Shown: positions 34,805 to 44,319 of the stretch, in pieces | Position numbering within the stretch: position 1 is the first letter of the stretch | How the letters are laid out: every line of letters begins with the position of its first letter | Assembly (NCBI GenBank): GCA_963817075.1 | Contig: CAWFMT010000003.1 | Coordinates: 186,001-250,000, forward strand | Length of the DNA: 64,000 nucleotides | Direction: 5' to 3' | From: DASPKM01 sp963817075 | GTDB taxonomy: Bacteria > Bacteroidota > Bacteroidia > Chitinophagales > Chitinophagaceae | The notes under the pieces: model-generated | What the model was told of the DNA's origin: nothing | The model's database searches: none | Seen by the model: the letters and a program-made list of their open reading frames with translations, nothing else | Program-made: the position numbers and the translations under genes

Positions 34805-36940
34805 ATGAACCGCCGATTATTAACCCTATTGAGCCCTGTCTATGAGGATTTTGTGTATTCAGGTCTGTATGAGGACATACCCCCTGACAGACGGAAGCAG
34901 GTGATGCGTTTCAATATCTTCATCTTCCTGGCCTTAATGGTTAATGTTCTTGCCGTTCTTTCCTATTTCTTTCACGGTTTGTATATAAGTGCGCTGATCA
35001 ATATTACTTCAGCCTATTTTTTCCTTGTTGCCTACTACTGCAATAGCAAACGAAAACTTGCTCTTGGAAGGATCATTTCGGTCCTTAACATCAATCTCTA
35101 CCTGGTGGTGATTTGCCTCGTTGAAGGATGGCATGCCGGTGAGTACCTGTATTTTTTTCCCTATTTTCTTATCCTTACATTTCTTGTAAGCCTGCATAAA
35201 GATCATTCTGAGTTGATATTCATTTATACAATTGCGATCGTATCAATTCTCCTTTGCTACTACCTGAGTCCAGCTGAAAATCATATGCAACGACTTATCA
35301 TAAATACATATGATAGATTGTTCAGCACCAACCTCACGTTTACCCTTGTACTAACGATAATATTTTCGTATTCAATCCTTCGGGTTAACCGGGATCATGA
35401 AATGACGATTCTTCAGGAAAAACAATTCGGAGATACAATCTATAATACATCTCTTGATGGCGTATTCATTATTTATAAGGATTCATTGCTGATTGACAGC
35501 TGCAACAAACGAATTCTGGAAATGTTTGATGTGGAAGATGCAAAGCATCTGAAATCAACTTCCATTACAGACTGGCTGGATGATCACTACAAGGAGCGAT
35601 TTTTAAATGCAATAGATACAATTACAAAGGAACCCAATCACTGGCAGGGAGAGATTCAGTTCACTTCACGAAAGGGCCGGGGCATGCATGGGTACGTAAG
35701 TATTATTCCATTCATTTATAAGAGCACTTCCTATTTCAAGTTAAGAATCCTGGATATCACAGAGATAAAGGTTGCTGAGTTTGAATTGATAAGCGCAAGG
35801 GAAAAAGCTGAAGTAGCAGCCCGAACAAAGACAAGGTTTCTTTCGAATATGAGTCATGAATTGCGTACACCATTAAATGGAATCATTGGGGCAACAAATT
35901 TATTGTTGCAGGAAGATTATCTGCCATCTCAAAAGCCCCATCTTGATGTACTCCGCTATTCATCGGAACATACCATGGGTTTGATCAATGACATTCTGGA
36001 TACTACCAAGATAGAAGCGGGAAAAATTGAACTAAATGAAACGCCAGTCAACCTTAATTCTTTTTGCCGGAGAGTTGCGCTGCAATTTTCAGCGATCGCC
36101 ATGGCCAAGGGACTAAGTTTCAGAACCGATATTGACGGAACGCTTGATCAGGAATTGATGGTGGATGAAACCAGACTTCAGCAGGTGCTGAACAATTTGT
36201 TATCAAATGCTGTCAAATTCACCGAGCATGGATTTGTTTCTCTTACATGCAGGTGCCTGGCGCAAACGAGTCAGAAAGCTATTGTAACCTTTGAAGTTCA
36301 AGATACAGGCATTGGAATTCCTTCTTCAAAGCACAAAGAAATCTTTGAAAGTTTTACGCAGGCAGATATTAATACTACAAGAAAATATGGGGGCACAGGG
36401 TTAGGTCTTGCGATCAGTAAGAAACTGGTAGAAATGTTCGGAGGAGATCTTCAGGTGTTCAGTTCTCAGCATGAGGGTAGTAAATTTCTATTTTCAATTG
36501 AACTGAAGATCAATCACGACTGGAAGCAGTATATCAATGAGGAAAAACCAAAAGATTTCTCATCACTTACTGGTGTGAAATTGCTGATAGCAGAGGATAA
36601 CCATGTGAATATGTCGATAGCCAAAAGATTTCTGAATAAATGGGGTGTGGATGTTTCTGAAGCAGTTAATGGACTGGAGGCATTGGAGAAATTCAAGCAA
36701 GGCAATTATGATGTGCTACTGATTGATCTTGAAATGCCTGAAATGGACGGAACAACTGCTCTTAAAGAAATCAGAAAGATCAATAGAATAATTCCAGCTG
36801 TTGCATTTACTGCAGCAGTTTATGACAATATGCATGTTGACCTATTGGCCAAAGGGTTTAATGATTTTATTCATAAGCCATTCAGGCCTGAAGAATTGCA
36901 TAATAAAATATATAACCTCATTGCAGGCAAGAGAGCTTAA
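34805..36940 (+). CDS. hybrid sensor histidine kinase with receiver domain
   Basis: A 711-residue membrane protein. About six hydrophobic segments lie in residues 35-195, then a PAS-like domain (about 205-320), HisKA with NMSHELRTPLNGIIGATN (His351), HATPase_c with NNLLSNAVKF, DTGIGIPSSKH and GGTGLGLAISKKL, and a C-terminal receiver (about 590-705) with Asp641 in LLIDLEMPEMDG and the Lys of HKPF. All catalytic residues are present. A GTG five codons upstream is possible. No output regulator is adjacent, so the phosphorelay partner must be elsewhere. Confidence 0.9.
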   Translation: MNRRLLTLLSPVYEDFVYSGLYEDIPPDRRKQVMRFNIFIFLALMVNVLAVLSYFFHGLYISALINITSAYFFLVAYYCNSKRKLALGRIISVLNINLYLVVICLVEGWHAGEYLYFFPYFLILTFLVSLHKDHSELIFIYTIAIVSILLCYYLSPAENHMQRLIINTYDRLFSTNLTFTLVLTIIFSYSILRVNRDHEMTILQEKQFGDTIYNTSLDGVFIIYKDSLLIDSCNKRILEMFDVEDAKHLKSTSITDWLDDHYKERFLNAIDTITKEPNHWQGEIQFTSRKGRGMHGYVSIIPFIYKSTSYFKLRILDITEIKVAEFELISAREKAEVAARTKTRFLSNMSHELRTPLNGIIGATNLLLQEDYLPSQKPHLDVLRYSSEHTMGLINDILDTTKIEAGKIELNETPVNLNSFCRRVALQFSAIAMAKGLSFRTDIDGTLDQELMVDETRLQQVLNNLLSNAVKFTEHGFVSLTCRCLAQTSQKAIVTFEVQDTGIGIPSSKHKEIFESFTQADINTTRKYGGTGLGLAISKKLVEMFGGDLQVFSSQHEGSKFLFSIELKINHDWKQYINEEKPKDFSSLTGVKLLIAEDNHVNMSIAKRFLNKWGVDVSEAVNGLEALEKFKQGNYDVLLIDLEMPEMDGTTALKEIRKINRIIPAVAFTAAVYDNMHVDLLAKGFNDFIHKPFRPEELHNKIYNLIAGKRA

Positions 36941-36991
36941 CCCTTCAAGAACACCCCAATTCGAAACTAGTCTCTGCGAATCCTCCTTTCA

Positions 36992-37038
36992 CTCTTTTTC
37001 TCTGCGGTTAATTATTTTTTTACCGCAGAGAAAGAGAG
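36992..37038. terminator. bidirectional terminator hairpin made of CTCTGCGG words
   Basis: Arms at 36992-37008 (ending TTCTCTGCGGT) and 37022-37038 (starting ACCGCAGAGAA) are 17 bases each with one mismatch. The loop is AT-rich with a T7 run. It separates two convergent genes (ends at 36940 and 37064) and would terminate both. The arms use the same CTCTGCGG word as the array near 50838. Confidence 0.7.
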
Positions 37039-37063
37039 GGCACAGAGTTTACGCAGAGGTGTG

Positions 37064-37822
37064 TTACAATTCGCTAATCCACTTTTTAAAAGCGCCTGAA
37101 TTCTCCTGACTAACTACAATCTCTTCGTCAAGAGGAAGAGTCATCTCAACACTGATCTTGCTTCTTTCAAGTGGCTTAAATCTCTTTATGAAATTCACAT
37201 TGACTATGTACTTGCGGTTGGCACGGTAGAATTGATTTGTATCCAATTCCTCTTCCAGTTCAGCGAGGTTGTTTGCTTCCGCCATGTATTTCCTGTTGTC
37301 TTTATCCACCAGGAAGATCAATTTATGTTCAGTGAAGAAGTAAACAATATCATCGGTTTTTATGGCCTGAAATTCAACCCCTCTTTTAACAATAATTCTT
37401 GACTTCTTTTTATCCTGGCTATTATTAAGATAATTGAAGAGGGGAGAATAATTTCCCAGAAAATGCTGCTGAAGATTTTTATATTTCTTCATTGCGTTCT
37501 TCAACTTATCCTGATCAATTGGCTTTAAGATATAATCGATGCTATTGTATTCGAATGCCTCTGTAAGATATTTGTCATAGGCAGTAGTGAAAATTACAGG
37601 GCATGTAACAGTTGTTGACTTAAAGATGTTGAATGATGGTCCATCGGACAATTGCACATCCATAAATATTAAGTCGGGAGCAGGATTTTCATTCAGCCAT
37701 TGTACTGAATCCTTAACGCATCCAAAGGCGGCAACAACCTTGATATTGTCTTCAATCGATTTCAATTCACTCACCAGTGATTCATAAGCAGGCTTTTCGT
37801 CTTCAATAATTAGAATGTTCAT
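37064..37822 (-). CDS. LytTR-family response regulator
   Basis: A 252-residue regulator: receiver (about 1-120) with acidic pocket IIEDE and phosphoacceptor Asp55 in LIFMDVQLSDG, Lys in LKPID; LytTR DNA-binding domain (about 145-250) with IIVKRGVEFQAIKTDDIVYF and FYRANRKYIVNVNFIKRF. It lies 3 bases downstream of its cognate sensor kinase. LytTR proteins bind short direct repeats; TTCAGTT-like repeats occur in the intergenic region at 39056-39245. Confidence 0.93.
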   Translation of the reverse strand: MNILIIEDEKPAYESLVSELKSIEDNIKVVAAFGCVKDSVQWLNENPAPDLIFMDVQLSDGPSFNIFKSTTVTCPVIFTTAYDKYLTEAFEYNSIDYILKPIDQDKLKNAMKKYKNLQQHFLGNYSPLFNYLNNSQDKKKSRIIVKRGVEFQAIKTDDIVYFFTEHKLIFLVDKDNRKYMAEANNLAELEEELDTNQFYRANRKYIVNVNFIKRFKPLERSKISVEMTLPLDEEIVVSQENSGAFKKWISEL

Positions 37823-37825
37823 GGC

Positions 37826-38875
37826 TTAAAATTTTAAAATAGGTAATTTGACAGAAAAATATTTGAAGTTATTTTCCACAACTATATTCTTTCGCGTTAT
37901 AAGTTTATAACGATTATCCAGATTATTCAGTCCTATTTTATTTGAAGGGGCTGATTGCTGTTTTGGACGGATGGGATTTCGTATAATCACGAAATTTGTT
38001 GAAACAGAAACCCTGATATCAAGAGGATGCATTTCGCTGAATTCATTGTGCTTGATTGCATTTTCTACCAGGGTTTGCAAGGAGATCGGTGGGATCAGAA
38101 AATCTTCACTGCTTAAGTCTGCAATTTCTATGACCATGTTCACAGCTTCAGAGAACCGGATCTTTAGTAAATAGAAATAATTGCTGATGAACTCTAATTC
38201 CTCCTTTAATAGAACCAGGTCTTTTTCTTTATTTGACAATATATATCGATACACTTTCGCCAGGGTATCATTATAAAGCCTTGCACTTTGTGGCTCCCTT
38301 GTAATCAGGTAAGAGAGGGTATTTAATGAATTGAAAATAAAATGCGGATCTATCTGCGATTTCAATGCTTCCAATTCTGCTTCAACCTTAGCCAACTCCA
38401 TCTTTTTAGCGCGGGTGCGATTATATTCCATCTCTTTTCGCAAAAGAATAATCTCAAAAAGGTTGTTGATGAATAAAATACTTATGACCACGAGTAAGCA
38501 TCCAGCCATAATTGAGCTATGACTAAGAGTTTCTTTCGATATCCAATCCCAGCCATATAAGGCTGCTGTGCTCACCAGGGCAGAGAAAATAATATTGGCA
38601 AGAAAATAAGTTAGTACGATCCTGAAATAATCGTCATACAATTCCACGTTGTTCTTTCGGATATAATACAATAGCCGAACATTTCCTTTCCAAATGATGA
38701 TTGCAATAAGGATGAAATAAGAGTAAGCTGCCAGTAATTGTAATGGAGTATAAGCTTGATTTGTAATAAGCCCAGCCATGTTAGGAATGAGTATCCCTAA
38801 CAACGGAACAATAAGGTAGTTAAAGGTTCGGTTCAGCCTTTTACCAACCAAGGCTGTGGCCGGGTTGAAATTCAT
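37826..38875 (-). CDS. LytS-type sensor histidine kinase
   Basis: A 349-residue membrane kinase with about four hydrophobic segments in residues 18-145 and no large periplasmic domain. A short coiled linker leads to the His_kinase motif LKSQIDPHFIFNSLNTLSYL with His178, and an ATPase region with LQTLVENAIKHNEF and KIGLNNLDNRYKL. All key residues are intact. Together with the LytTR regulator it forms an operon, divergent from the susC at 39489. Confidence 0.92.
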   Translation of the reverse strand: MNFNPATALVGKRLNRTFNYLIVPLLGILIPNMAGLITNQAYTPLQLLAAYSYFILIAIIIWKGNVRLLYYIRKNNVELYDDYFRIVLTYFLANIIFSALVSTAALYGWDWISKETLSHSSIMAGCLLVVISILFINNLFEIILLRKEMEYNRTRAKKMELAKVEAELEALKSQIDPHFIFNSLNTLSYLITREPQSARLYNDTLAKVYRYILSNKEKDLVLLKEELEFISNYFYLLKIRFSEAVNMVIEIADLSSEDFLIPPISLQTLVENAIKHNEFSEMHPLDIRVSVSTNFVIIRNPIRPKQQSAPSNKIGLNNLDNRYKLITRKNIVVENNFKYFSVKLPILKF

Positions 38876-39055
38876 GGCAGGTGTTTTCGGTATGACTTTC
38901 TCTGTGACCAGAAAGTTTTTCTCCGGGTTAGGGATTGTTTTTTGTCAAATCTCTTACTACGAAAGGTTCCGTGATCAAATGTATTGGATCGATTTTTATG
39001 TAACGTGATTCTTATATCATCTAATAGCCATTCATACAGATTATTGACAATTTTA

Positions 39056-39245
39056 ACAACTGAACCTGCAACGCTAACATAAGGAATGCAAAACGTTCTA
39101 ATTTGCTGCATCGTTTATCAGGCTGGGTTGCCATTTATACAACTTCAGTTGCAATTTTTATGGGATCAGATTTTTTTTCAATTGAATTTTACTTCTTCAG
39201 TCGTGGTTTTTACAAGTTGAGATTTGATTTTACTTGCTTCAGTTA
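39056..39245. promoter_or_regulatory. TTCAGTT-type repeats between the LytS/LytTR pair and susC
   Basis: The 613-base gap 38876-39488 contains CTTCAGT at 39143, 39195 and 39237 (flanks TTCAGTTGCA, TTCAGTCGTG, TTCAGTTACA), spaced 52 and 42 bases, about five and four helical turns. An inverted copy, AACAACTGAAC, lies at 39056-39066. They resemble direct-repeat half-sites recognised by LytTR proteins. TAAACTTG at 39323 could be the susC -7 box. Nothing else was seen in this gap. Confidence 0.45.
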
Positions 39246-39488
39246 CAAAATCTGCAAATATTTAATTTCATCTTTTTGAACATGACATTTGAATGACAAG
39301 AAACCCGTTAAAAGTCATGTTTTAAACTTGTCGCTTGATTTTTCATCTCGCAATTAGTGGCTTTCAGTGCTGAAATTCCCAGCTCCAGTATTATAGTGGA
39401 TTTTCAAAACCAGCAAACACGGAGTATTCCTTGTCTCCCGAGTCTGAACTGTTTTACACACATTTTCTATTCACCAAAACTTCAACTA

Positions 39489-42400
39489 ATGAGAAAGTTG
39501 TTACTTTTCTGGTGCGTTTTTCTATTGTACCAGGTATCATTCGCCCAAAGCAAGACCGTTTCCGGGCGGGTGACAGATACAGACACCCAGACCCCCATTC
39601 CCGGAGTTTCAATTGTAGTCAAAGGCCAGCGGACTGGAGTTACATCCTCAAGTGATGGAACTTTTAGCCTGACCATTCCTTCCAACGCAAGGGTATTGGT
39701 ATTTAGTTCTGTTGGTTTTTCAACCAAGGAAATCAATATTGGAAACTCTACTGAATTCAATGTAACCTTAGGGAGAAGCGAGACAGATCTGGAAGGCGTT
39801 GTTATAACTGGTTATACTAAAGAAAGCAGAAGTAAATATTCAGGTGCTGCATCAAAAGTAACATCAGAAAAGATCAACAATGTACCGGTTGCATCTATTG
39901 ATCAGATTTTACAGGGAAGAGCTCCGGGTGTATTTGTAGGATCGGGTTCTGGTCAACCCGGAGCAAATGCAACCGTGCTTATTCGTGGAGTTACATCCAT
40001 TAGCGGTATCAATCAACCTCTTTATATAATGGATGGAATTCCCATTGAACCTGGCGTCTTCCAATCACTCAATCCTTCTGATATTGAAACAGTGGATGTA
40101 TTGAGAGATGCAACTTCTACAGCGCTTTATGGTTCAAGAGGAGCAGCAGGTGTAATCGTAATTACAACTAAAAAGGGAAAATCAGGAAGAACTATTTTTA
40201 GTCTCAAGACTCAAACAGGATTTGCAACAAGGTCAAGACCAAAATTCACTATGATGAATAGTGAAGAAAGAATCGCCTTTGAAGAGCAAATTGGTCTGGA
40301 GTCTGGTCTTACAATAGGGCCAGGCTGGTATCTTTCAAGAAAGAATCCAGCTAATGCTTCAGTTCCAGCAGCAGAACTTGCACAGTATGATCGTTGGCTG
40401 GACAGCTTACGCAATAGCCATATTGACTGGACTGATATCTATTTCAGAACCGGTCGTTTCCAGGAGCATGAAGTGAGTGCAAGTGGTGGATCAGACAAGA
40501 CGAGATTTTATACTTCTTTCAATTATTATAAAGAGCAGGGAATTTCTTTACGTTCAGACCTTGAGCGTTATTCCGTGCGTACGAATGTTGATTTCGGAAC
40601 AAACAAATTCACAGGTGGTATCAACATGGGCGTTGGCTTTACTCGCCGCAATTTCATCGAGAATGAAAACACAACTGCGGTAACCAACCCTTTCGCATCA
40701 GTTTATTATGCCTTACCATATGAGATCCCTTACGTGAATGGCAAGCTTATTCATAGTGGAAACGCAGGCACTATCGGTGGTGTTTTTGACCAACGTGAAG
40801 GTTCTGATGGATTGGAAAGAATGGAAGCTACTACGCAGAGCAACAATCAGCTTAAAGGAACACTTAGCGGAAATTTCAAGTTGAGGCTCATGAGTTTTCT
40901 GTCGCTTATTGGAACTGCCGGAATTGATTTCAGAGAAACAATCCTTGACAGGCAGATCAAGCCCGGAACAAGAACAGGTGGAAATGCACCTGGCGGAAGA
41001 GGAAGTCTCCAGAAAAACTATGCAAGAAATGTGCAGGTGAGTGGAAATGGTGGATTGAATTTCAATCACACTTTCGCAGAACGTCACAGTCTTGATGTAA
41101 CCACACTTGTTGAAGCCCTCAGAGATTGGGGTCAGAACTTTGGATTTACTGGATACGGAATTGATCCTCTTCGTCAGGGAACTCCTGCAGGTGTTACTGC
41201 TGGTTCTACTACAGCTGGATTCATTCCAGTTATTGCTGGAAACGAATTGAATCCGAATCGTGCGTATGTGGCCTTTATTGGAATTGGCAAATACACCTTT
41301 GATAATAAGTACACACTGAATATGAGCTATCGTTATGATGGAGCAACTCAGGTTCCTGCTAAGAACAGGTGGAAAGGATTCTACTCTGCCGGTGTTGCAT
41401 GGAATGCTACTGAGGAAAAATTTCTGGCCAATTCTAAGTTCATTGATAACTTAATCTTCAGAGCAAGTTATGGCCAGGCGGCTACCCCTTTCAATGGTGA
41501 CTTTAACTATCTCTCCAATTATGCCGGTGCTGGCGCATATGATGGATCACAGGGATTGGCTCCGGCATTTGGAAATCCTGATTTTGATTGGGAGTATACA
41601 AATACTACCAACATAGGTGTCGATGTTGCTTTTTGGAACAGACGTGCAAGAGTGAAGTTGGATGTATATGATAAGAAAACCAGGAACCTTGTTTTACAGC
41701 AACGACTTTCAGCTACTTCCGGTTTCCCAGGTGGGGGTAATGTGAATGCGGGAAGCATGTATAATAAGGGTATTGAAACAGAAGTTTCAGTTGATGTAAT
41801 CAGCAATAGAGATATAACATGGACCTTAGGCGCTAACCTGGGTTATAATAAGAATAAGATTACCAGCCTTGGATCCGTCAATGAATTTCCTCAAGGTACT
41901 GCCATCATTCGTGTAGGCCTTCCTTTTGGAGCTCATTACCTTCCTAAGTGGGCAGGAGTTGATCCGGCAACCGGAAATCCTCAGTATTACAATCTTGATG
42001 GAACTATTACCACAACCTACAACAGGGCAACTCAAAGTGCTGCTGATTTCGGATCATGGGTAGCACCACTTACAGGTGGATTTAGTAGTTCATTCAACTT
42101 TCATAATTTCTATGTTGAAGCTTTCTTCAGTTTCGCCAAAGGCGGCAAGAGATTCAACAATGAAGACTTCTTCAATGAAAATGTTTCCTTCGCAACAAGT
42201 AATCAGTCAAGCAGGGTGTTTGCTGAACGCTGGCGCAAGGCAGGTGATATCACCGATATTCAACGTTACACTGCAAGAAGGGATTTTTCTTCCAAGGATA
42301 TACAGGATGCATCTTATATAAGATTCAGGAATCTTAATGTTGGATATAATTTTCCTTCCAATATAATTTCCAGGATCAAGTTTGTATCATCTATAAGTAT

Positions 42401-42533
42401 ATATGTCCAGGCACAAAATCTTGCCACCTTCACCAAGTGGAGAGGATTTGATCCGGAGGATAATAATAATATCGCTGCGTTTGAATATCCACAGAATAAG
42501 GTGGTCACTGGTGGAGTTAAAATTGATTTTTAA
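39489..42533 (+). CDS. SusC/RagA-family TonB-dependent transporter, unit 2
   Basis: A 1,014-residue outer-membrane transporter. The start ATG 39489 gives a proper signal peptide (MRKLLLFWCVFLLYQVSFAQ); a GTG at 39357 would add 44 residues before it. Carboxypeptidase-like domain about 22-105, plug with GVVITGYTKESRSKYSGAAS and LYGSRGAAGVIVITTKKG, then barrel ending in Phe. It is closest, among those in this window, to the SusC at 56941: both share NASGQPGAN-like plug segments and a SASGGSDKTRFY strand. No enzyme gene points to its substrate. Confidence 0.93.
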   Translation: MRKLLLFWCVFLLYQVSFAQSKTVSGRVTDTDTQTPIPGVSIVVKGQRTGVTSSSDGTFSLTIPSNARVLVFSSVGFSTKEINIGNSTEFNVTLGRSETDLEGVVITGYTKESRSKYSGAASKVTSEKINNVPVASIDQILQGRAPGVFVGSGSGQPGANATVLIRGVTSISGINQPLYIMDGIPIEPGVFQSLNPSDIETVDVLRDATSTALYGSRGAAGVIVITTKKGKSGRTIFSLKTQTGFATRSRPKFTMMNSEERIAFEEQIGLESGLTIGPGWYLSRKNPANASVPAAELAQYDRWLDSLRNSHIDWTDIYFRTGRFQEHEVSASGGSDKTRFYTSFNYYKEQGISLRSDLERYSVRTNVDFGTNKFTGGINMGVGFTRRNFIENENTTAVTNPFASVYYALPYEIPYVNGKLIHSGNAGTIGGVFDQREGSDGLERMEATTQSNNQLKGTLSGNFKLRLMSFLSLIGTAGIDFRETILDRQIKPGTRTGGNAPGGRGSLQKNYARNVQVSGNGGLNFNHTFAERHSLDVTTLVEALRDWGQNFGFTGYGIDPLRQGTPAGVTAGSTTAGFIPVIAGNELNPNRAYVAFIGIGKYTFDNKYTLNMSYRYDGATQVPAKNRWKGFYSAGVAWNATEEKFLANSKFIDNLIFRASYGQAATPFNGDFNYLSNYAGAGAYDGSQGLAPAFGNPDFDWEYTNTTNIGVDVAFWNRRARVKLDVYDKKTRNLVLQQRLSATSGFPGGGNVNAGSMYNKGIETEVSVDVISNRDITWTLGANLGYNKNKITSLGSVNEFPQGTAIIRVGLPFGAHYLPKWAGVDPATGNPQYYNLDGTITTTYNRATQSAADFGSWVAPLTGGFSSSFNFHNFYVEAFFSFAKGGKRFNNEDFFNENVSFATSNQSSRVFAERWRKAGDITDIQRYTARRDFSSKDIQDASYIRFRNLNVGYNFPSNIISRIKFVSSISIYVQAQNLATFTKWRGFDPEDNNNIAAFEYPQNKVVTGGVKIDF

Positions 42534-42552
42534 TGAATTCAAATAGATAATT

Positions 42553-43953
42553 ATGAATCTGAACAAAAATATTATTCGATTTCTCATTCTTGCGTCGGCA
42601 TTGTTTATCGTGCCTTCCTGCAAAAAATACCTTGAGAAAAAGCCGCTTGATACTACTCCCGAATCCACCGTGTTTACCACACTGGCTGGAATGGAGACTG
42701 CTCTAATTGGTGTGTATGCGCAATTAGCGGCGGCATATCCAAATGACATCTATGCCACAGCTCTTGTAACTGATGAAGCATGGCTTCCTACAGAGAATAA
42801 TACGGGCCGAGGAGTGATTCCTTATAGATGGCAATTTGATGCTGCTACCGGTGAGGTTACTGCAGCGTGGAATGCTTATTATATAACAATCAACCGTGCT
42901 AATAAGCTGTTGACAAATGCAGCCAATGTTCCGGTAAATGATGCCGCTGAAACATTGCTCCGCGATCAGTACAGGGGAGAAGCCCTGGCAATTCGTGCGT
43001 TTTCTCATATGCAATTGTTGAAAAACTATGCAGCTTCCTTTGATGCTGCTGCACTTGGAATTACCTATATGGAAGTATCTGAGATCGGAAAACCTTCCAG
43101 AAATACTGTGGCTCAGGTCTTTGCTAAACTTAAAGCAGATCTGGCTACTGCCAAAGGACTAATTCCTTCAACGTATACAAAGAATACACGTGTTACCAGA
43201 GCAGCAGTTACTGCCTTGCAAGCACAGGTGGCTTTGTATGAAAAGGATTGGGATGCTGCAATTGCTGCTTCTTCAGAAGTAATAACAGCTTTTCCACTTG
43301 CAACCCGCGCACAATTCCTTCTGGTCTGGAAAGATCAAAGCAACGCTGAGGTGATCTGGAAATTAAAAAGAAATGCAGGTGAAGCCCGTATTGGAGATAC
43401 GTATTTTGATCGTGCGCAGAGCAAGATCGTTTATGGACCTTCAAAAGAACTAAGGGATACATATGATGCCGTGAATGATGTGAGATATGAAGCGTATGTG
43501 TTGAATCTTGGATCAGGAAGATTTGCGCTTAACAAATATCGTGGTGGCGATGCTGCAAATGTTAACCTTGCAGATCTGAAGGTTTTCAGAACTGCAGAAA
43601 TGTACCTGATCAGAGCAGAGGCCTATGCGCAGAAGAATGATCTTGTTAAGGCTGCAGCAGATGTAAACACTCTTCGTGCAGCAAGGATCACAGGATATGT
43701 TCCCCAAACCTTTGCAACAAAAGACGACGCTATCAATGCGATCCTGATGGAAAGATTTAAAGAGCTCGCTTTTGAAGCACATCGTTATTATGATCTGAAA
43801 AGAAATCGTCTTCCAATTACCCGAATTGCTGAAGATGCAATCAATGCTCTTGGAGCAGTATTGCTTACACCTGATAAGAAGGAATATCTATTCCCGATTC
43901 CATTGACAGAGATCCAGGCAAACGAGAATATGCAGCAGAACACTGGATTCTAA
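42553..43953 (+). CDS. SusD/RagB-family lipoprotein, unit 2
   Basis: A 466-residue surface lipoprotein (lipobox VPSC, Cys23) paired with the SusC 19 bases upstream. N-terminal CKKYLEKKPLDTTPESTVF, central GEALAIRAFSHMQLLKNYA, and C-terminal ERFKELAFEAHRYYDLKRN and YLFPIPLTEIQANENMQQN are typical. It is related to the SusD at 59921. The ligand is unknown. Confidence 0.92.
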   Translation: MNLNKNIIRFLILASALFIVPSCKKYLEKKPLDTTPESTVFTTLAGMETALIGVYAQLAAAYPNDIYATALVTDEAWLPTENNTGRGVIPYRWQFDAATGEVTAAWNAYYITINRANKLLTNAANVPVNDAAETLLRDQYRGEALAIRAFSHMQLLKNYAASFDAAALGITYMEVSEIGKPSRNTVAQVFAKLKADLATAKGLIPSTYTKNTRVTRAAVTALQAQVALYEKDWDAAIAASSEVITAFPLATRAQFLLVWKDQSNAEVIWKLKRNAGEARIGDTYFDRAQSKIVYGPSKELRDTYDAVNDVRYEAYVLNLGSGRFALNKYRGGDAANVNLADLKVFRTAEMYLIRAEAYAQKNDLVKAAADVNTLRAARITGYVPQTFATKDDAINAILMERFKELAFEAHRYYDLKRNRLPITRIAEDAINALGAVLLTPDKKEYLFPIPLTEIQANENMQQNTGF

Positions 43954-43978
43954 TTGACTTTTATTGAACAGTAAAATG

Positions 43979-44004
43979 AAGGCCTCTCATCTGAGAGGCC
44001 TTTT
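43979..44004 (+). terminator. intrinsic terminator after susCD unit 2
   Basis: GGCCTCTC and GAGAGGCC pair around ATCT, extended by AA/TT, followed by TTTT. The rest of the gap to 44319 shows an inverted repeat CTAAAATT / AATTTTAG (44147-44154, 44170-44177) of unknown role and no gene. Confidence 0.85.
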
Positions 44005-44319
44005 GTTATTTCAGCTCTGAAGCAGAAAATATGGCAACTGAAATTTTCTGAAAACAGTAAGTGCCAAGTACCGAAATCAATCTTATTCTGAAGCGGTACA
44101 GGATCAGGCTCAACAACTAAAAATCACAACTGAGGCGGTGAGAATGCTAAAATTCTCTCCGCGGATTTCAATTTTAGTTTTAAATAAGACAGGTTCAACA
44201 TCATTTTTTCCGGCTCTGGTATTATACCGACCTCATAAAATCAGCCCTCCATTTATTTTTCGTGTCTGTACCTACCTGAGACCAATCGTAACTATTTACT
44301 TAATCTAAACATGCATGTA

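Noticed and set aside
39357..39488. Longer N-terminus for susC unit 2 from a GTG
   Set aside because: It would place 44 residues before a clear signal peptide; the same reasoning applies to 51818 and 56851.
44147..44177. CTAAAATT/AATTTTAG inverted repeat as an operator for susC unit 3
   Set aside because: AT-rich eight-base arms with a 15-base gap are weak evidence and no second copy was found.
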